64,000 nt of DNA from Ferruginibacter sp. (GTDB lineage: Bacteria > Bacteroidota > Bacteroidia > Chitinophagales > Chitinophagaceae). Where the stretch lies: assembly GCA_028288705.1 (NCBI GenBank), contig JAQBNH010000008.1, positions 124,001 through 188,000 of the forward strand, given 5' to 3'. Below the pieces are notes generated by a model that worked only from the letters and a program-made list of their open reading frames with translations, had not been told where the DNA came from and searched no databases. Positions 52,148 through 60,379 of this stretch are shown here, piece after piece. The translations under genes and the position numbers were made by a program. Numbering within the stretch: the first letter of the stretch is position 1; each line of letters begins with the position of its first letter.

Positions 52148-52639
52148 TTATTTTTTCCTGTAAAATGCGATCAGGTCTGTCGCAGGCAGTTCGGTAACGC
52201 CAACCTGTCTCAACATCGTGATCAGTTGCCCGCGATGAAATGTCTGGTGATTGAAGAGGTGATGCAATGCTTCGTTCACAGGCTGTTTAAACTGATCTTT
52301 TTTGGAGTTCCTATAAATAAATTCGTGCTGCAGGTTTTTTTCTGTTGCCAGATCCGTCCACTCTTTCCATTGTTTTGATTGCTGCAATAAATTGCTGATC
52401 AGCTCCACAACCGACCCCGAAAAGCTTGCCGATGGCCAGGCTGGATATTCCTGTAAACGCATTCTTTCCCACCAGATATTTTCCACATCCCAGAGATGCA
52501 GCAACGTGGTAAACACGGTAGGAAAACTGCTGTTGATCTGCTGATGCAATTGTTCGTCGGACAAATTCGCGATCACATCTGTAATTCTTTTATTCGCCCA
52601 TAAATTATAAGTTGCATATTGAACCAGAAGTTGCTTCAT
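52148..52639 (-). CDS. DinB-family protein
   Basis: A 163-residue four-helix-bundle protein of the DinB/YfiT-like group. The three metal-binding His are visible: one in LHLWDVENIWW (first helix pair), and HHLFNHQTFHRGQLITM near the C terminus. YATYNLWANKRI starts the bundle. Relatives include thiol transferases that use bacillithiol or mycothiol, and damage-inducible proteins; the activity here is not known. The ATG at 52639 is used; an in-frame extension to 52693 is non-conserved. It diverges from the GNAT gene. Confidence 0.88.
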   Translation of the reverse strand: MKQLLVQYATYNLWANKRITDVIANLSDEQLHQQINSSFPTVFTTLLHLWDVENIWWERMRLQEYPAWPSASFSGSVVELISNLLQQSKQWKEWTDLATEKNLQHEFIYRNSKKDQFKQPVNEALHHLFNHQTFHRGQLITMLRQVGVTELPATDLIAFYRKK

Positions 52640-52715
52640 CTTTGTTGCTTTTAAAAACGAAAGTAAGTTGATTGGCACTGATATAGAAAACATTGTGCCG
52701 CACTAAATAAATTTT

Positions 52716-53168
52716 ATGAAAATAGACATCAGGAAAGCCCGCAAAGAAGATTGCATAAGAATGATGGAACTGGTGAATGAACTGGCTGTTTATGAAAAAG
52801 CGCCGGAAGAAGTTACAGTCGGTTTTGATCATTTCGTTGAAAGCGGCTTCGGCCCAAACCCGGTATGGTACGCTTTCGTAGCAGAAACTGACGGTAAAGT
52901 ACAAGGATTTGCGTTGTATTATATTCGCTACAGCACCTGGAAAGGACAAAGGCTTTACCTCGAAGATTTTTTAGTTACAGAAGCATTGCGCGGACACGGA
53001 ATCGGCAAATTATTATTCGATCGCCTGTTAGTTGAAATGAAAGAAAAAAAATACAGTGGAATGGTATGGCAGGTGCTTGACTGGAATGAGCCAGCTATCA
53101 ATTTTTATAAAAAATACGATGGCGTAAATTTTGATGCGGGATGGCTGAATTGCAGCATCAATTCGTAA
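52716..53168 (+). CDS. GNAT-family N-acetyltransferase
   Basis: A 150-residue acetyltransferase: IDIRKARKEDCIRMMELVNEL, then the core strands (YAFVAETDGKVQGFALYYI), the acetyl-CoA loop in LVTEALRGHGIGKLLFDRL, and WQVLDWNEPAINFYKKYDGV at the C terminus. The YxxxSTWxGxxLYLEDFxV stretch and this length resemble the diamine/thialysine acetyltransferase (SSAT-like) subgroup, so a polyamine or amino-acid amine is a plausible acceptor (inference). Confidence 0.9.
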   Translation: MKIDIRKARKEDCIRMMELVNELAVYEKAPEEVTVGFDHFVESGFGPNPVWYAFVAETDGKVQGFALYYIRYSTWKGQRLYLEDFLVTEALRGHGIGKLLFDRLLVEMKEKKYSGMVWQVLDWNEPAINFYKKYDGVNFDAGWLNCSINS

Positions 53169-53222
53169 AATAGATAGCCTGTTCGGCAATCTTGTTGCAC
53201 GTTCGCTGGCGGTTTTTTTTGC

Positions 53223-53459
53223 TTACAGGTCTTCTTTGATGTACAACCTGTATTGATGGGTACTAAAGCTTCCGCAAATATCGCGGATGGATGATTGCAT
53301 TTTCTCTATGCTACTTTTGATCGTGGAAAGGCAATCATCAGGTGCAGAACTGGTGGCTTCCAATACTTCCAGGCAAGACTGGATATTGGCCAACGGATCG
53401 TTGATGTCATCCAGCATGCTTACCAGCCCTAATTCTGCAATTGCACATTCATGTTCCAT
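53223..53459 (-). CDS. Lone HisKA-like helical protein lacking the phospho-His
   Basis: A 78-residue protein, all helix by appearance. The segment LDDINDPLANIQSCLEVLEA matches the dimerisation helix of histidine kinases (typically SHDLRNPLANI...), but Asp stands where the phospho-accepting His should be, and there is no ATPase domain. The rest (DDCLSTIKSSIEKMQSSIRDI) fits the second helix of the hairpin. It could be a small regulator that pairs with kinases or phosphorelay proteins, or simply a helical hairpin with chance likeness. It stands alone, convergent with the GNAT gene and divergent from the long lipoprotein gene. Confidence 0.6.
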   Translation of the reverse strand: MEHECAIAELGLVSMLDDINDPLANIQSCLEVLEATSSAPDDCLSTIKSSIEKMQSSIRDICGSFSTHQYRLYIKEDL

Positions 53460-53571
53460 GTTGAAAATTTTATAAGTGGAATCAATAACTATACCAGCGG
53501 ATTATACGGGCTTCGGGTAGTAAAATTGCCGTTGGTTCGAGGAAAATTACCGTCTATTATTCAACAAATGC

Positions 53572-53606
53572 TGTCCCATTGTTTTGGTTGTAGAAATACT
53601 GGGACA
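53572..53606. repeat. Inverted repeat in the gap before the lipoprotein gene at 53712
   Basis: TGTCCCA (53572-53578) and TGGGACA (53600-53606) are perfect inverted arms 21 bases apart, in a 252-base gap between divergent genes. It could be an operator for a dimeric regulator or the stem of a transcript hairpin. Nothing else is recognised in the gap (53460-53711). Confidence 0.3.
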
Positions 53607-53711
53607 ATTTAAGAGGAGCCTGTTACTTTAAAATTTCTTCAATTCAGGCAACAAACTTCGGAGCAGTGGCATCTCTTAAAAAACAACTCTTAAAATACAT
53701 AAAACAACTTT

Positions 53712-55505
53712 ATGAAGATCCTATCATTTTTAAGGGCCCCGCTTCTTTTCGCCCTGATTTCTTTCGCCATTGGCCTTAGTGCCTGCCAGAAAGATATCAG
53801 CGGAGATCCCGGCGCCACAGACCAGGCCGATCTAACAACAAAAGTGAGCGCCTCCGTTTCCGGTTTTGTGACCGATGAAAATGACCAGCCCGTATTGGGC
53901 GCAACGGTGAAAGTGGGAACGATCACGACCTTTACTGACAAATATGGCTACTTCCAGGTTGGAAGCAGCGATGTGGTGAAAAACGCAGCCGTAGTAACAG
54001 TTTCACGCAATGGTTATTTTAAAGGCATTAAGACATTTATTGCTACTGCAGGAAAGGATGCTTTTTTTCGCATTAAACTGCTACCTAAAACAGCGATCGG
54101 TTCATTTAGTGGCAGTACGGGCGGCACGGTAACAAGCGGCACGGGGCTAAAAATTGTCTTCCCTGCAAATGCCATTGTCGTGGCGGCTAACGGGGCAGCG
54201 TATACAGGAACGGTTCAGGTTTCAGCACGCAGGATTGACCCTGTTTCCAACGAATTGGAAAAGATCATGCCCGGAGACCTTCGTGGCCTTGACGCGGCAG
54301 GATCTTTAAAATTATTAACGAGTTATGGGATGCTGGCGGCAGAACTTACAGGATCCGGTGGTGAAAGCCTGCAAATAGCGACGGGCAAGAAAGCTACGAT
54401 AACGTTAGACCTTGACGCATCAATCCTCGCGACAGCACCCGCAAGCATTCCGCTTTGGTATTTCAATGAAGCGAACGGACTATGGACCGAAGAAGGCACT
54501 GCCCTTAAAACAGGCAATACTTATGTTGGTGAAATGAGCCATTTCTCTTATTGGAATTGTGACGTTCCGGCGAACTATGTTCACTTTAGTTGTACCGTGA
54601 AAACCAGTACGGGCGCGGCTGTTAGCCACGCACTGGTGAAAGTATCCAGCATTGCTAACCCCAATAATCGTGGATTTGGATATACAGATACTGCGGGATA
54701 TACAACCGGCGCCGTGCCAAATAATATGGCTTTGAAACTGGAGGTATTCAGCAGCTCTAACTGCGGAACGGCTGTGTATAGCCAAACGTTTACCACAACG
54801 AATGTGAATATTAATCTCGGAACGATTACCATTCCGGTGTCGACGAACTTTGCCCTGGTTTCGGGAACGCTGACGAATTGCAGTGGAGGTCCGGTAACAA
54901 ATGGTTACCTTATCGTTAAAGAAAACAGCCAGTTTCACCGCTTCCCGGTGAATTCAACCGGCGCATTTAGTTTTCCGTACCTTCTTTGCAGCAGTTCGCC
55001 AGTTGTTACATTGATTGGTGAAGACCAGGGAACAGCCCAGCAAAGCGTTCCGGCTTCTTTCACGCTGGTAGCAGGTGCAAATGCCATTGGAAACATCCAG
55101 GCTTGCGGCGTATCAGCGCAACAATTTTTTAATATGAATATTAACGGTACCGCCTACTCGTTCACAACACCTGCTGATTCTATCCATCACGGATTTGGCT
55201 CCGGCACTGCTGCCAGTATGCGCGTGATAGCCTTCCGGCTAAATTCCAATACGCCATCAGAAACATCGTTATCGTTTGCCAGCGCCGGAGTTGCAGTTAA
55301 CAGCCTGCAATTGATGGAATATTTCCGCACGGCCTATATCCAGGATAGCATGACTATCGTTAACCCGATCAGCGTAAGGATCACAGAACTCGGTGCGATC
55401 GGTGAGTTCATCAGTGGAAACTTCACAGGAACGTTCCGTGGAGCAATGCCTGCCAATATCAGCTACAACGTTTCTGCGAGCTTCCGTACAAGGCGCAGTA
55501 ATTAA
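53712..55505 (+). CDS. Large lipoprotein with carboxypeptidase-regulatory-like domains
   Basis: A 597-residue protein with a lipoprotein leader (LISFAIGLSACQKDIS, Cys about residue 25). Residues 50-130 are a CarboxypepD_reg-like beta sandwich (SVSGFVTDENDQPVLGATVK, TDKYGYFQVGSSDV, VSRNGYFKGIKTF). Next is a ZU5-like or surface beta region (GGTVTSGTGLKIVFPANAIV, IMPGDLRGLDAAGSL), a W-rich turn (PLWYFNEANGLWTEEGTALK), then at least two further Ig-like modules (VHFSCTVKTSTGAAVSHALV; LVSGTLTNCSGGPVTNGYLI). No enzymatic motif. Probably a surface or periplasmic structural protein. A terminator follows. Confidence 0.82.
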   Translation: MKILSFLRAPLLFALISFAIGLSACQKDISGDPGATDQADLTTKVSASVSGFVTDENDQPVLGATVKVGTITTFTDKYGYFQVGSSDVVKNAAVVTVSRNGYFKGIKTFIATAGKDAFFRIKLLPKTAIGSFSGSTGGTVTSGTGLKIVFPANAIVVAANGAAYTGTVQVSARRIDPVSNELEKIMPGDLRGLDAAGSLKLLTSYGMLAAELTGSGGESLQIATGKKATITLDLDASILATAPASIPLWYFNEANGLWTEEGTALKTGNTYVGEMSHFSYWNCDVPANYVHFSCTVKTSTGAAVSHALVKVSSIANPNNRGFGYTDTAGYTTGAVPNNMALKLEVFSSSNCGTAVYSQTFTTTNVNINLGTITIPVSTNFALVSGTLTNCSGGPVTNGYLIVKENSQFHRFPVNSTGAFSFPYLLCSSSPVVTLIGEDQGTAQQSVPASFTLVAGANAIGNIQACGVSAQQFFNMNINGTAYSFTTPADSIHHGFGSGTAASMRVIAFRLNSNTPSETSLSFASAGVAVNSLQLMEYFRTAYIQDSMTIVNPISVRITELGAIGEFISGNFTGTFRGAMPANISYNVSASFRTRRSN

Positions 55506-55524
55506 TAGTTTTTAAATAAGATCG

Positions 55525-55554
55525 AAGGGTTGCTGAACGGCAGCCCTTTTTTTA
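55525..55554 (+). terminator. Terminator after the lipoprotein gene
   Basis: Stem GGGTTGC (55527-55533) with GCAGCCC (55540-55546), one G-U pair, followed by seven T. Twenty bases after the stop at 55505. Confidence 0.85.
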
Positions 55555-55564
55555 TGCCATCCTC

Positions 55565-55597
55565 TTTGTCGCCTGAAAGCAGATTATCGTACTTTTG
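55565..55597 (+). promoter_or_regulatory. Promoter of the isocitrate dehydrogenase pair
   Basis: TTG (55565-55567), 22-base spacer, TACTTTTG (55590-55597), then GC. A good match to the TTG / TAnnTTTG consensus. The ATG at 55642 is 44 bases downstream, leaving a leader with CCGGCCCGGAGGG that could act as a ribosome-binding or structured region. Confidence 0.55.
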
Positions 55598-55641
55598 CGC
55601 CACAATCAACTGACCGGCCCGGAGGGTTTAAAAAAATACAT

Positions 55642-56952
55642 ATGGCAGAGAAAATAACAATGGGATTGGACGGGAAATTAAAAGTACCGGATCAACCCAT
55701 TATCCCTTTTATTGAAGGTGATGGCATTGGCGCGGAAATCTGGAAAGTGGCGGAAAAAGTTTTTAATACCGCCGTGGAAAAAGCTTACGGTGCTGCGAGA
55801 AAAATTGAATGGAAAGAAATGCTGGCCGGTGAAAAAGCATTTAACCAAACCGGGGAATGGTTGCCCGCTGAAACTTTACAGACAGCAAAAGATTATATCG
55901 TGTCAATCAAAGGGCCGTTGACAACGCCGATCGGTGGCGGCATTCGTTCGCTAAATGTGGCGATGCGCCAGGATCTTGATCTCTATGCCTGTGTTCGTCC
56001 GGTGAAATGGTTCAAAGGCGTTCCCTCACCGGTCGTTCATCCTGACCAGGTGGATATGGTCATCTTCAGGGAAAATACAGAAGATATATATGCCGGAATC
56101 GAATGGAAAGCAGGAACACCTGAAGCGCAAAAATTTGAAAAATTTCTCATCGAAGAAATGGGCGTTAAGAATGTTCGTTTCCCGGGTGAATCGAGTTACG
56201 GCGTGAAACCAGTTTCCATCACGGGATCCAAAAGACTGGTGCGTGCGGCGATCGAACATGCCCTGGACAACAATCTACCATCCGTAACATTGGTGCACAA
56301 AGGGAATATCATGAAATTCACCGAAGGCGGGTTTAAGAATTGGGGATATGAAGTAGCACGCCAGGAATTTGGCGATAAAACTTTTACCTGGGATGAGTGG
56401 GACGAACTGAAAAAAGAACATGGCGAAGCACACGCGAATGAAGTACAACGCAAAGCCATTCATGAAGGCAAGTTACTGGTGAAAGATATGATCGCTGATA
56501 ACTTCCTCCAACAGATCCTGATCGCACCGGCCGACTATTCGGTAGTAGCAACACTAAACTTAAATGGCGATTATATTTCCGATGCACTGGCTGCGGAAGT
56601 GGGCGGCATCGGCATCGCACCTGGTGCAAATATAAATTACAAAACCGGTTATGCGGTGTTCGAAGCCACACATGGTACGGCGCCTAAATTTGCGGGCACC
56701 AACAGCATGAATCCTTCTTCCGTTATTCTCAGCGGCTGTATGCTGCTGGAGTATATCGGCTGGAAAGAAGCAGCAGACATGATCACTTCCGCACTTCAGG
56801 CGACGATCATGCGCAAAGCCGTTACCATTGATTTCTACAACCTGATGACGGGTGCTACCCTGCTAAAGACTTCAGAATTCGGAGATGCCATCATTGAAAA
56901 TATGGGTGTGGTGACAGGCAATGTACAGCTGAAGAAAAGCAGCAGTTTATAA
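55642..56952 (+). CDS. icd: Isocitrate dehydrogenase, bacterial (E. coli) type
   Basis: A 436-residue homodimeric-type enzyme. [12 protein letters not shown] at the start, the substrate loop [24 protein letters not shown] (Ser and the Arg set), [14 protein letters not shown], and [26 protein letters not shown]. The Lys in GTAPKFAG and the neighbouring residues point to NADP as cofactor, although Phe replaces the Tyr of E. coli. The Ser of RSLNVAMRQ is the residue phosphorylated by AceK in enterobacteria; no aceK is here. A second, unrelated-type isocitrate dehydrogenase follows after 41 bases. Confidence 0.93.
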   Translation: MAEKITMGLDGKLKVPDQPIIPFIEGDGIGAEIWKVAEKVFNTAVEKAYGAARKIEWKEMLAGEKAFNQTGEWLPAETLQTAKDYIVSIKGPLTTPIGGGIRSLNVAMRQDLDLYACVRPVKWFKGVPSPVVHPDQVDMVIFRENTEDIYAGIEWKAGTPEAQKFEKFLIEEMGVKNVRFPGESSYGVKPVSITGSKRLVRAAIEHALDNNLPSVTLVHKGNIMKFTEGGFKNWGYEVARQEFGDKTFTWDEWDELKKEHGEAHANEVQRKAIHEGKLLVKDMIADNFLQQILIAPADYSVVATLNLNGDYISDALAAEVGGIGIAPGANINYKTGYAVFEATHGTAPKFAGTNSMNPSSVILSGCMLLEYIGWKEAADMITSALQATIMRKAVTIDFYNLMTGATLLKTSEFGDAIIENMGVVTGNVQLKKSSSL

Positions 56953-56993
56953 TTTTTAGAATTTTTATTTTTTTACCCGACATAATCATTGAT

Positions 56994-58226
56994 ATGAACA
57001 AAATCAAAGTAGCAAATCCGGTGGTAGAGCTGGATGGTGACGAGATGACGAGGATCATCTGGAAATTTATTAAAGACAAATTGATTCTTCCTTACATTGA
57101 AGTTCCAATTCAATATTATGATCTTGGAATGGAATATCGTGATGAAACGAATGACCAGGTAACCATTGATGCAGCGAATGCGATCAAGGCGTGTGGCGTG
57201 GGAATTAAATGTGCCACGATCACTCCTGATGAAGCACGTGTAAAAGAATTTAACCTGAAGCAAATGTGGAAGAGCCCGAATGGCACGATCCGCAATATCC
57301 TCGACGGTACTGTTTTTCGTGAACCGATCGTGATGCAAAATGTTCCCCGTCTTGTAACAAACTGGACGGCACCCATTATCGTCGGCCGCCATGCATTTGG
57401 CGACCAATACCGTGCAACAGATACGGTGATTAAAGGGAAAGGAAAATTAACGATGACATTTACGCCCGAAGACGGCGGCGAAGCGCAGGTTTTTGAAGTG
57501 TACAATTTCAAAGGCGATGGCGTTGCGATGTCGATGTACAATACAGATGAAAGTATTTATGGTTTTGCACGCAGTTGTTTCAACATGGCATTGAGCAAAA
57601 AATGGCCCCTCTACCTTTCTACAAAAAATACCATCTTAAAAAAATATGATGGCCGCTTCAAAGATATTTTTGAAGAAGTTTACCAGGCCGAATTTAAAAA
57701 TTTATTCAGCGAAGCAGGAATCGTCTACGAACACCGCCTGATCGATGATATGGTAGCCAGCGCATTAAAATGGAACGGAAATTTTGTATGGGCGTGTAAG
57801 AATTACGACGGCGATGTGCAGAGTGATACTGTTGCACAAGGATTTGGGTCGTTAGGATTAATGACGTCAGTTCTCGTTACGCCTGACGGCAACACGATGG
57901 AAGCGGAAGCTGCGCATGGTACTGTAACACGTCATTACCGTGATCACCAGGCCGGCAAACCAACATCAACCAACCCGATCGCTTCTATCTTCGCATGGAC
58001 GCGCGGTTTGGCATTTCGTGGTAAACTCGACAACAACCAGGAATTAATTGATTTCTGCCATGCATTAGAAGCAGTTTGTATTGAAACTGTAGAAAGCGGT
58101 AAGATGACAAAAGATTTGGCTGTTTGTATCCACGGCAATAAGGTGGCGCATGGTGAAAACTATTTGTATACGGAAGAATTTCTGGACGCGATCGATGAGA
58201 ATCTAAAAAAGAAAATGGGCATCTGA
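56994..58226 (+). CDS. NADP-dependent isocitrate dehydrogenase, eukaryotic (type II) class
   Basis: A 410-residue enzyme of the class found in mitochondria/cytosol and some bacteria: [91 protein letters not shown], and [27 protein letters not shown]. It oxidises isocitrate to 2-oxoglutarate with NADP. It shares little with the protein upstream although the reaction is the same. A bidirectional terminator closes the pair. Confidence 0.95.
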   Translation: MNKIKVANPVVELDGDEMTRIIWKFIKDKLILPYIEVPIQYYDLGMEYRDETNDQVTIDAANAIKACGVGIKCATITPDEARVKEFNLKQMWKSPNGTIRNILDGTVFREPIVMQNVPRLVTNWTAPIIVGRHAFGDQYRATDTVIKGKGKLTMTFTPEDGGEAQVFEVYNFKGDGVAMSMYNTDESIYGFARSCFNMALSKKWPLYLSTKNTILKKYDGRFKDIFEEVYQAEFKNLFSEAGIVYEHRLIDDMVASALKWNGNFVWACKNYDGDVQSDTVAQGFGSLGLMTSVLVTPDGNTMEAEAAHGTVTRHYRDHQAGKPTSTNPIASIFAWTRGLAFRGKLDNNQELIDFCHALEAVCIETVESGKMTKDLAVCIHGNKVAHGENYLYTEEFLDAIDENLKKKMGI

Positions 58227-58257
58227 TCAACGTTGAACAGTCCATTTTAAGTCAATA

Positions 58258-58285
58258 AAAAAGGGAAGCAATCGCTTCCCTTTTT
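58258..58285. terminator. Bidirectional terminator between the isocitrate dehydrogenases and the TonB-domain gene
   Basis: Perfect 7-bp stem GGGAAGC (58263-58269), loop AATC, GCTTCCC (58274-58280), flanked by A run on the left and T run on the right, so it works in both directions for the converging genes. Confidence 0.85.
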
Positions 58286-58304
58286 CTATTCGTGTTGTAA
58301 TTGT

Positions 58305-58991
58305 TTAGTATAACTGGAAACGTACAGGTAAGGTAAATCTTGTCTTCACATTTTGCCCTTTTAATTTCCCTGGAGTCCAGGTGGGCATTTTGTTTACAAC
58401 CCGCAATGCTTCTTCTTCCAGACCGTAACCAAGGCGCTCTCCCTGGATGGTTGGCGAACTTAACTTACCATTTTCGTCAACAGTAAAACTTACATTCACT
58501 GTACCGTCAACACCGTCGTTGCTGGCATCCATCGGGTATGTAAGGTTGTCATCAAAATATTTCTGCAGTCCTTTGTAACCTCCGGGGAAAGACGGGATCA
58601 CTTCAACGTTGCTATATACACCGTTGTTATCCATTTCCATTTTAGCTGTATTTTTTGGAGCGGGTGCTACGGTAACTTTACCCTTCATTCCTTTCTTTGC
58701 AGGATTGGGTTTTGCGTTTCCTTTTGATGCAGTTGCAGGGGCTGCAGTGGTCATTTGTGCTGATGCCGCATTGCTGTCTGCAGCCATTGTTGTAGTTGCT
58801 GATGGCATTGACATTGATGCGGTATCCACGCCGGTATTCACGTTGTCCATGCGCATATTTGCAGAAGTATCGGTCGTTGTAACAGTACTCGTGGAGTCTG
58901 TATCATCTACATGGCAACTGCTTATGCTGAAACCTGCAACCAGTGCGACTGCAGTCAATTTTTTTAAATTTGAGATTTGTGGGCGTAACAT
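58305..58991 (-). CDS. TonB C-terminal-domain protein with a lipoprotein-like leader
   Basis: A 228-residue protein. N-terminal KKLTAVALVAGFSISSCHVDD reads as a lipoprotein signal (Cys about residue 27) rather than the membrane anchor of a true TonB. A low-complexity region rich in Thr, Ser, Met and Ala (residues 30-125, including KPNPAKKGMKGK) leads to a TonB_C domain: VEVIPSFPGGYKGLQKYFDD, DGTVNVSFTVDENGKLSSPT, and LRVVNKMPTWTPGKLKGQ, ending TRFTLPVRFQLY. A link to TonB-dependent receptors or to another envelope partner is possible; energy coupling is doubtful without an inner-membrane anchor. Confidence 0.85.
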   Translation of the reverse strand: MLRPQISNLKKLTAVALVAGFSISSCHVDDTDSTSTVTTTDTSANMRMDNVNTGVDTASMSMPSATTTMAADSNAASAQMTTAAPATASKGNAKPNPAKKGMKGKVTVAPAPKNTAKMEMDNNGVYSNVEVIPSFPGGYKGLQKYFDDNLTYPMDASNDGVDGTVNVSFTVDENGKLSSPTIQGERLGYGLEEEALRVVNKMPTWTPGKLKGQNVKTRFTLPVRFQLY

Positions 58992-59110
58992 AAAAATTGT
59001 TTTTGGTGAATAATACAACCTTATGTTTTCAAAATGTATGCCCAACGTGAAAGGTATGAGGAACAGCTCTATCTGATCCGCTTAAAACCAGCATTTTGGG
59101 CAATAATTAC

Positions 59111-60301
59111 TCAACCTGTGGAAGGCAGATCTTCGGCTTTCTCCACCGTTTTGGAACCGGCATATAATTCATATTCAAAAAGCCGGCAATCGATTTTACT
59201 GGTATAAAACTCAATACGGCGTTTTGGCTTCAGGCCGATTTTTTTACCTAGCTCCAGGTTACCCGTAAAAATATACCCGGTATAGCCTTTGCATTTTTTC
59301 TTCAAAAAATCGCCCATCCGCTTATAGGTTGCCTGCAATTCGATTTCTTCACCAAGGCGATCGCCATATTCGGGGTTGAGGTAAACAACTCCTTCTTCTT
59401 CCGGAATGGTTGTTTCTTCAAAATCAACTAATTCAAAACTGATCAATTCTTCTACACCGGCGATCCCGGCATTCACTTTTGAGATGTCAATCGCATCTTC
59501 ACTGATGTCAGAAGCGATGATATGGAGTCCGGCGATTTCTATCACTTGTTTCTCAAGTATACTGGCCTGAGTGCGGTAAAAAGCTTCATCATAACCACGT
59601 ACATGCATAAACGCATAATTGTGGCGATACAATCCGGGCCGCCTGTTCGTCGCGATCAATGCCGCTTCGATTGCCAAAGTCCCCGAACCACACATCGGGT
59701 TCACAAAAGCAGACCGGCGGTCCCATTTACCCGCGAGTATCGTCGCAGCCGCCAGCGATTCCAGCATCGGTGCTTTACCGGGAATTTTGCGATAACCATG
59801 CTTGGATAAAGTTTCTCCCGACGTATCTAAAAATATTTCTGCCACGTCATCCTGCCAATACAAGTGAATTACCACGCCGTTTAACTCCGGCCCTGAATCA
59901 GGTCGACTACCGGTTTTTTCGCGGAAACGATCCGCAATGGCGTCTTTCACTTTTACATTTGCAAAAAGATTATTGGTGATCGTTTCATTGCTCACGTTGC
60001 TACTGATGGAAAAATAGCCATCTGCAGGAATGCAATCTTCCCATGGATATTCCAAGAGCGTTTTATAAATATCATCGGCATTCCATGCCTGGAATTCCTT
60101 CAGCGAATACAATACCTGGCTGGCGCAGCGAAGGTTCAGGTTGAGGCGGATGCAATCTTCCAGCGAACCTTCTAACTCTACACCCGTTTTAAATACCCGC
60201 ACCGGTTTAAACCCGAGTTCAACCACTTCGTGCTGCAGGTAAGGCGATAAACGATTGCTGCAAGTAATGATAATGCGGCGGGCTGATGTGAATGATTGCA
60301 T
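59111..60301 (-). CDS. THUMP-domain class I SAM RNA methyltransferase
   Basis: A 396-residue enzyme: THUMP RNA-binding domain (about residues 45-150, YKTLLEYPWEDCIPADGYFS, NSLFANVKVKDAI-like NNLFANVKVKDAIADRFREK) and a methyltransferase domain (LDTSGETLSKHGYRKIPGKA, WDRRSAFVNPMCGSGTLAIE, IIASDISEDAIDISKVNAGI, VYLNPEYGDRLGEE). The catalytic motif NPxYG is present as LNPEYGDR. It is close to RlmL/Trm14-type N2-guanine methyltransferases of 23S rRNA or tRNA; the target is not determinable. The ATG at 60301 is favoured by family length and by the promoter box beside it. Confidence 0.93.
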   Translation of the reverse strand: MQSFTSARRIIITCSNRLSPYLQHEVVELGFKPVRVFKTGVELEGSLEDCIRLNLNLRCASQVLYSLKEFQAWNADDIYKTLLEYPWEDCIPADGYFSISSNVSNETITNNLFANVKVKDAIADRFREKTGSRPDSGPELNGVVIHLYWQDDVAEIFLDTSGETLSKHGYRKIPGKAPMLESLAAATILAGKWDRRSAFVNPMCGSGTLAIEAALIATNRRPGLYRHNYAFMHVRGYDEAFYRTQASILEKQVIEIAGLHIIASDISEDAIDISKVNAGIAGVEELISFELVDFEETTIPEEEGVVYLNPEYGDRLGEEIELQATYKRMGDFLKKKCKGYTGYIFTGNLELGKKIGLKPKRRIEFYTSKIDCRLFEYELYAGSKTVEKAEDLPSTG

Positions 60302-60306
60302 AGCTG

Positions 60307-60314
60307 CAAACATA
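60307..60314 (-). promoter_or_regulatory. Start-proximal -7 box, THUMP methyltransferase
   Basis: TATGTTTG on the minus strand, a full match, ends 5 bases before the ATG at 60301. It decides the start: in-frame Met codons at 60331 and 60313 would be upstream of or within the promoter. Confidence 0.5.
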
Positions 60315-60368
60315 CTTAATATCCCACGCAAAGGCGAATCCCCATTGCAGCTGAAGCGGGAATTTTAT

Positions 60369-60375
60369 TAACTTG
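60369..60375 (+). promoter_or_regulatory. Start-proximal -7-like box, NYN-LOTUS gene
   Basis: TAACTTG (TA-N2-TTG, one T short of the consensus), 4 bases before the ATG at 60380. Confidence 0.3.
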
Positions 60376-60379
60376 TAGC

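Noticed and set aside
53530..53550. tRNA-like GGTTCGA string
   Set aside because: No flanking acceptor, D or anticodon stems are present. No tRNA was found anywhere in the window.
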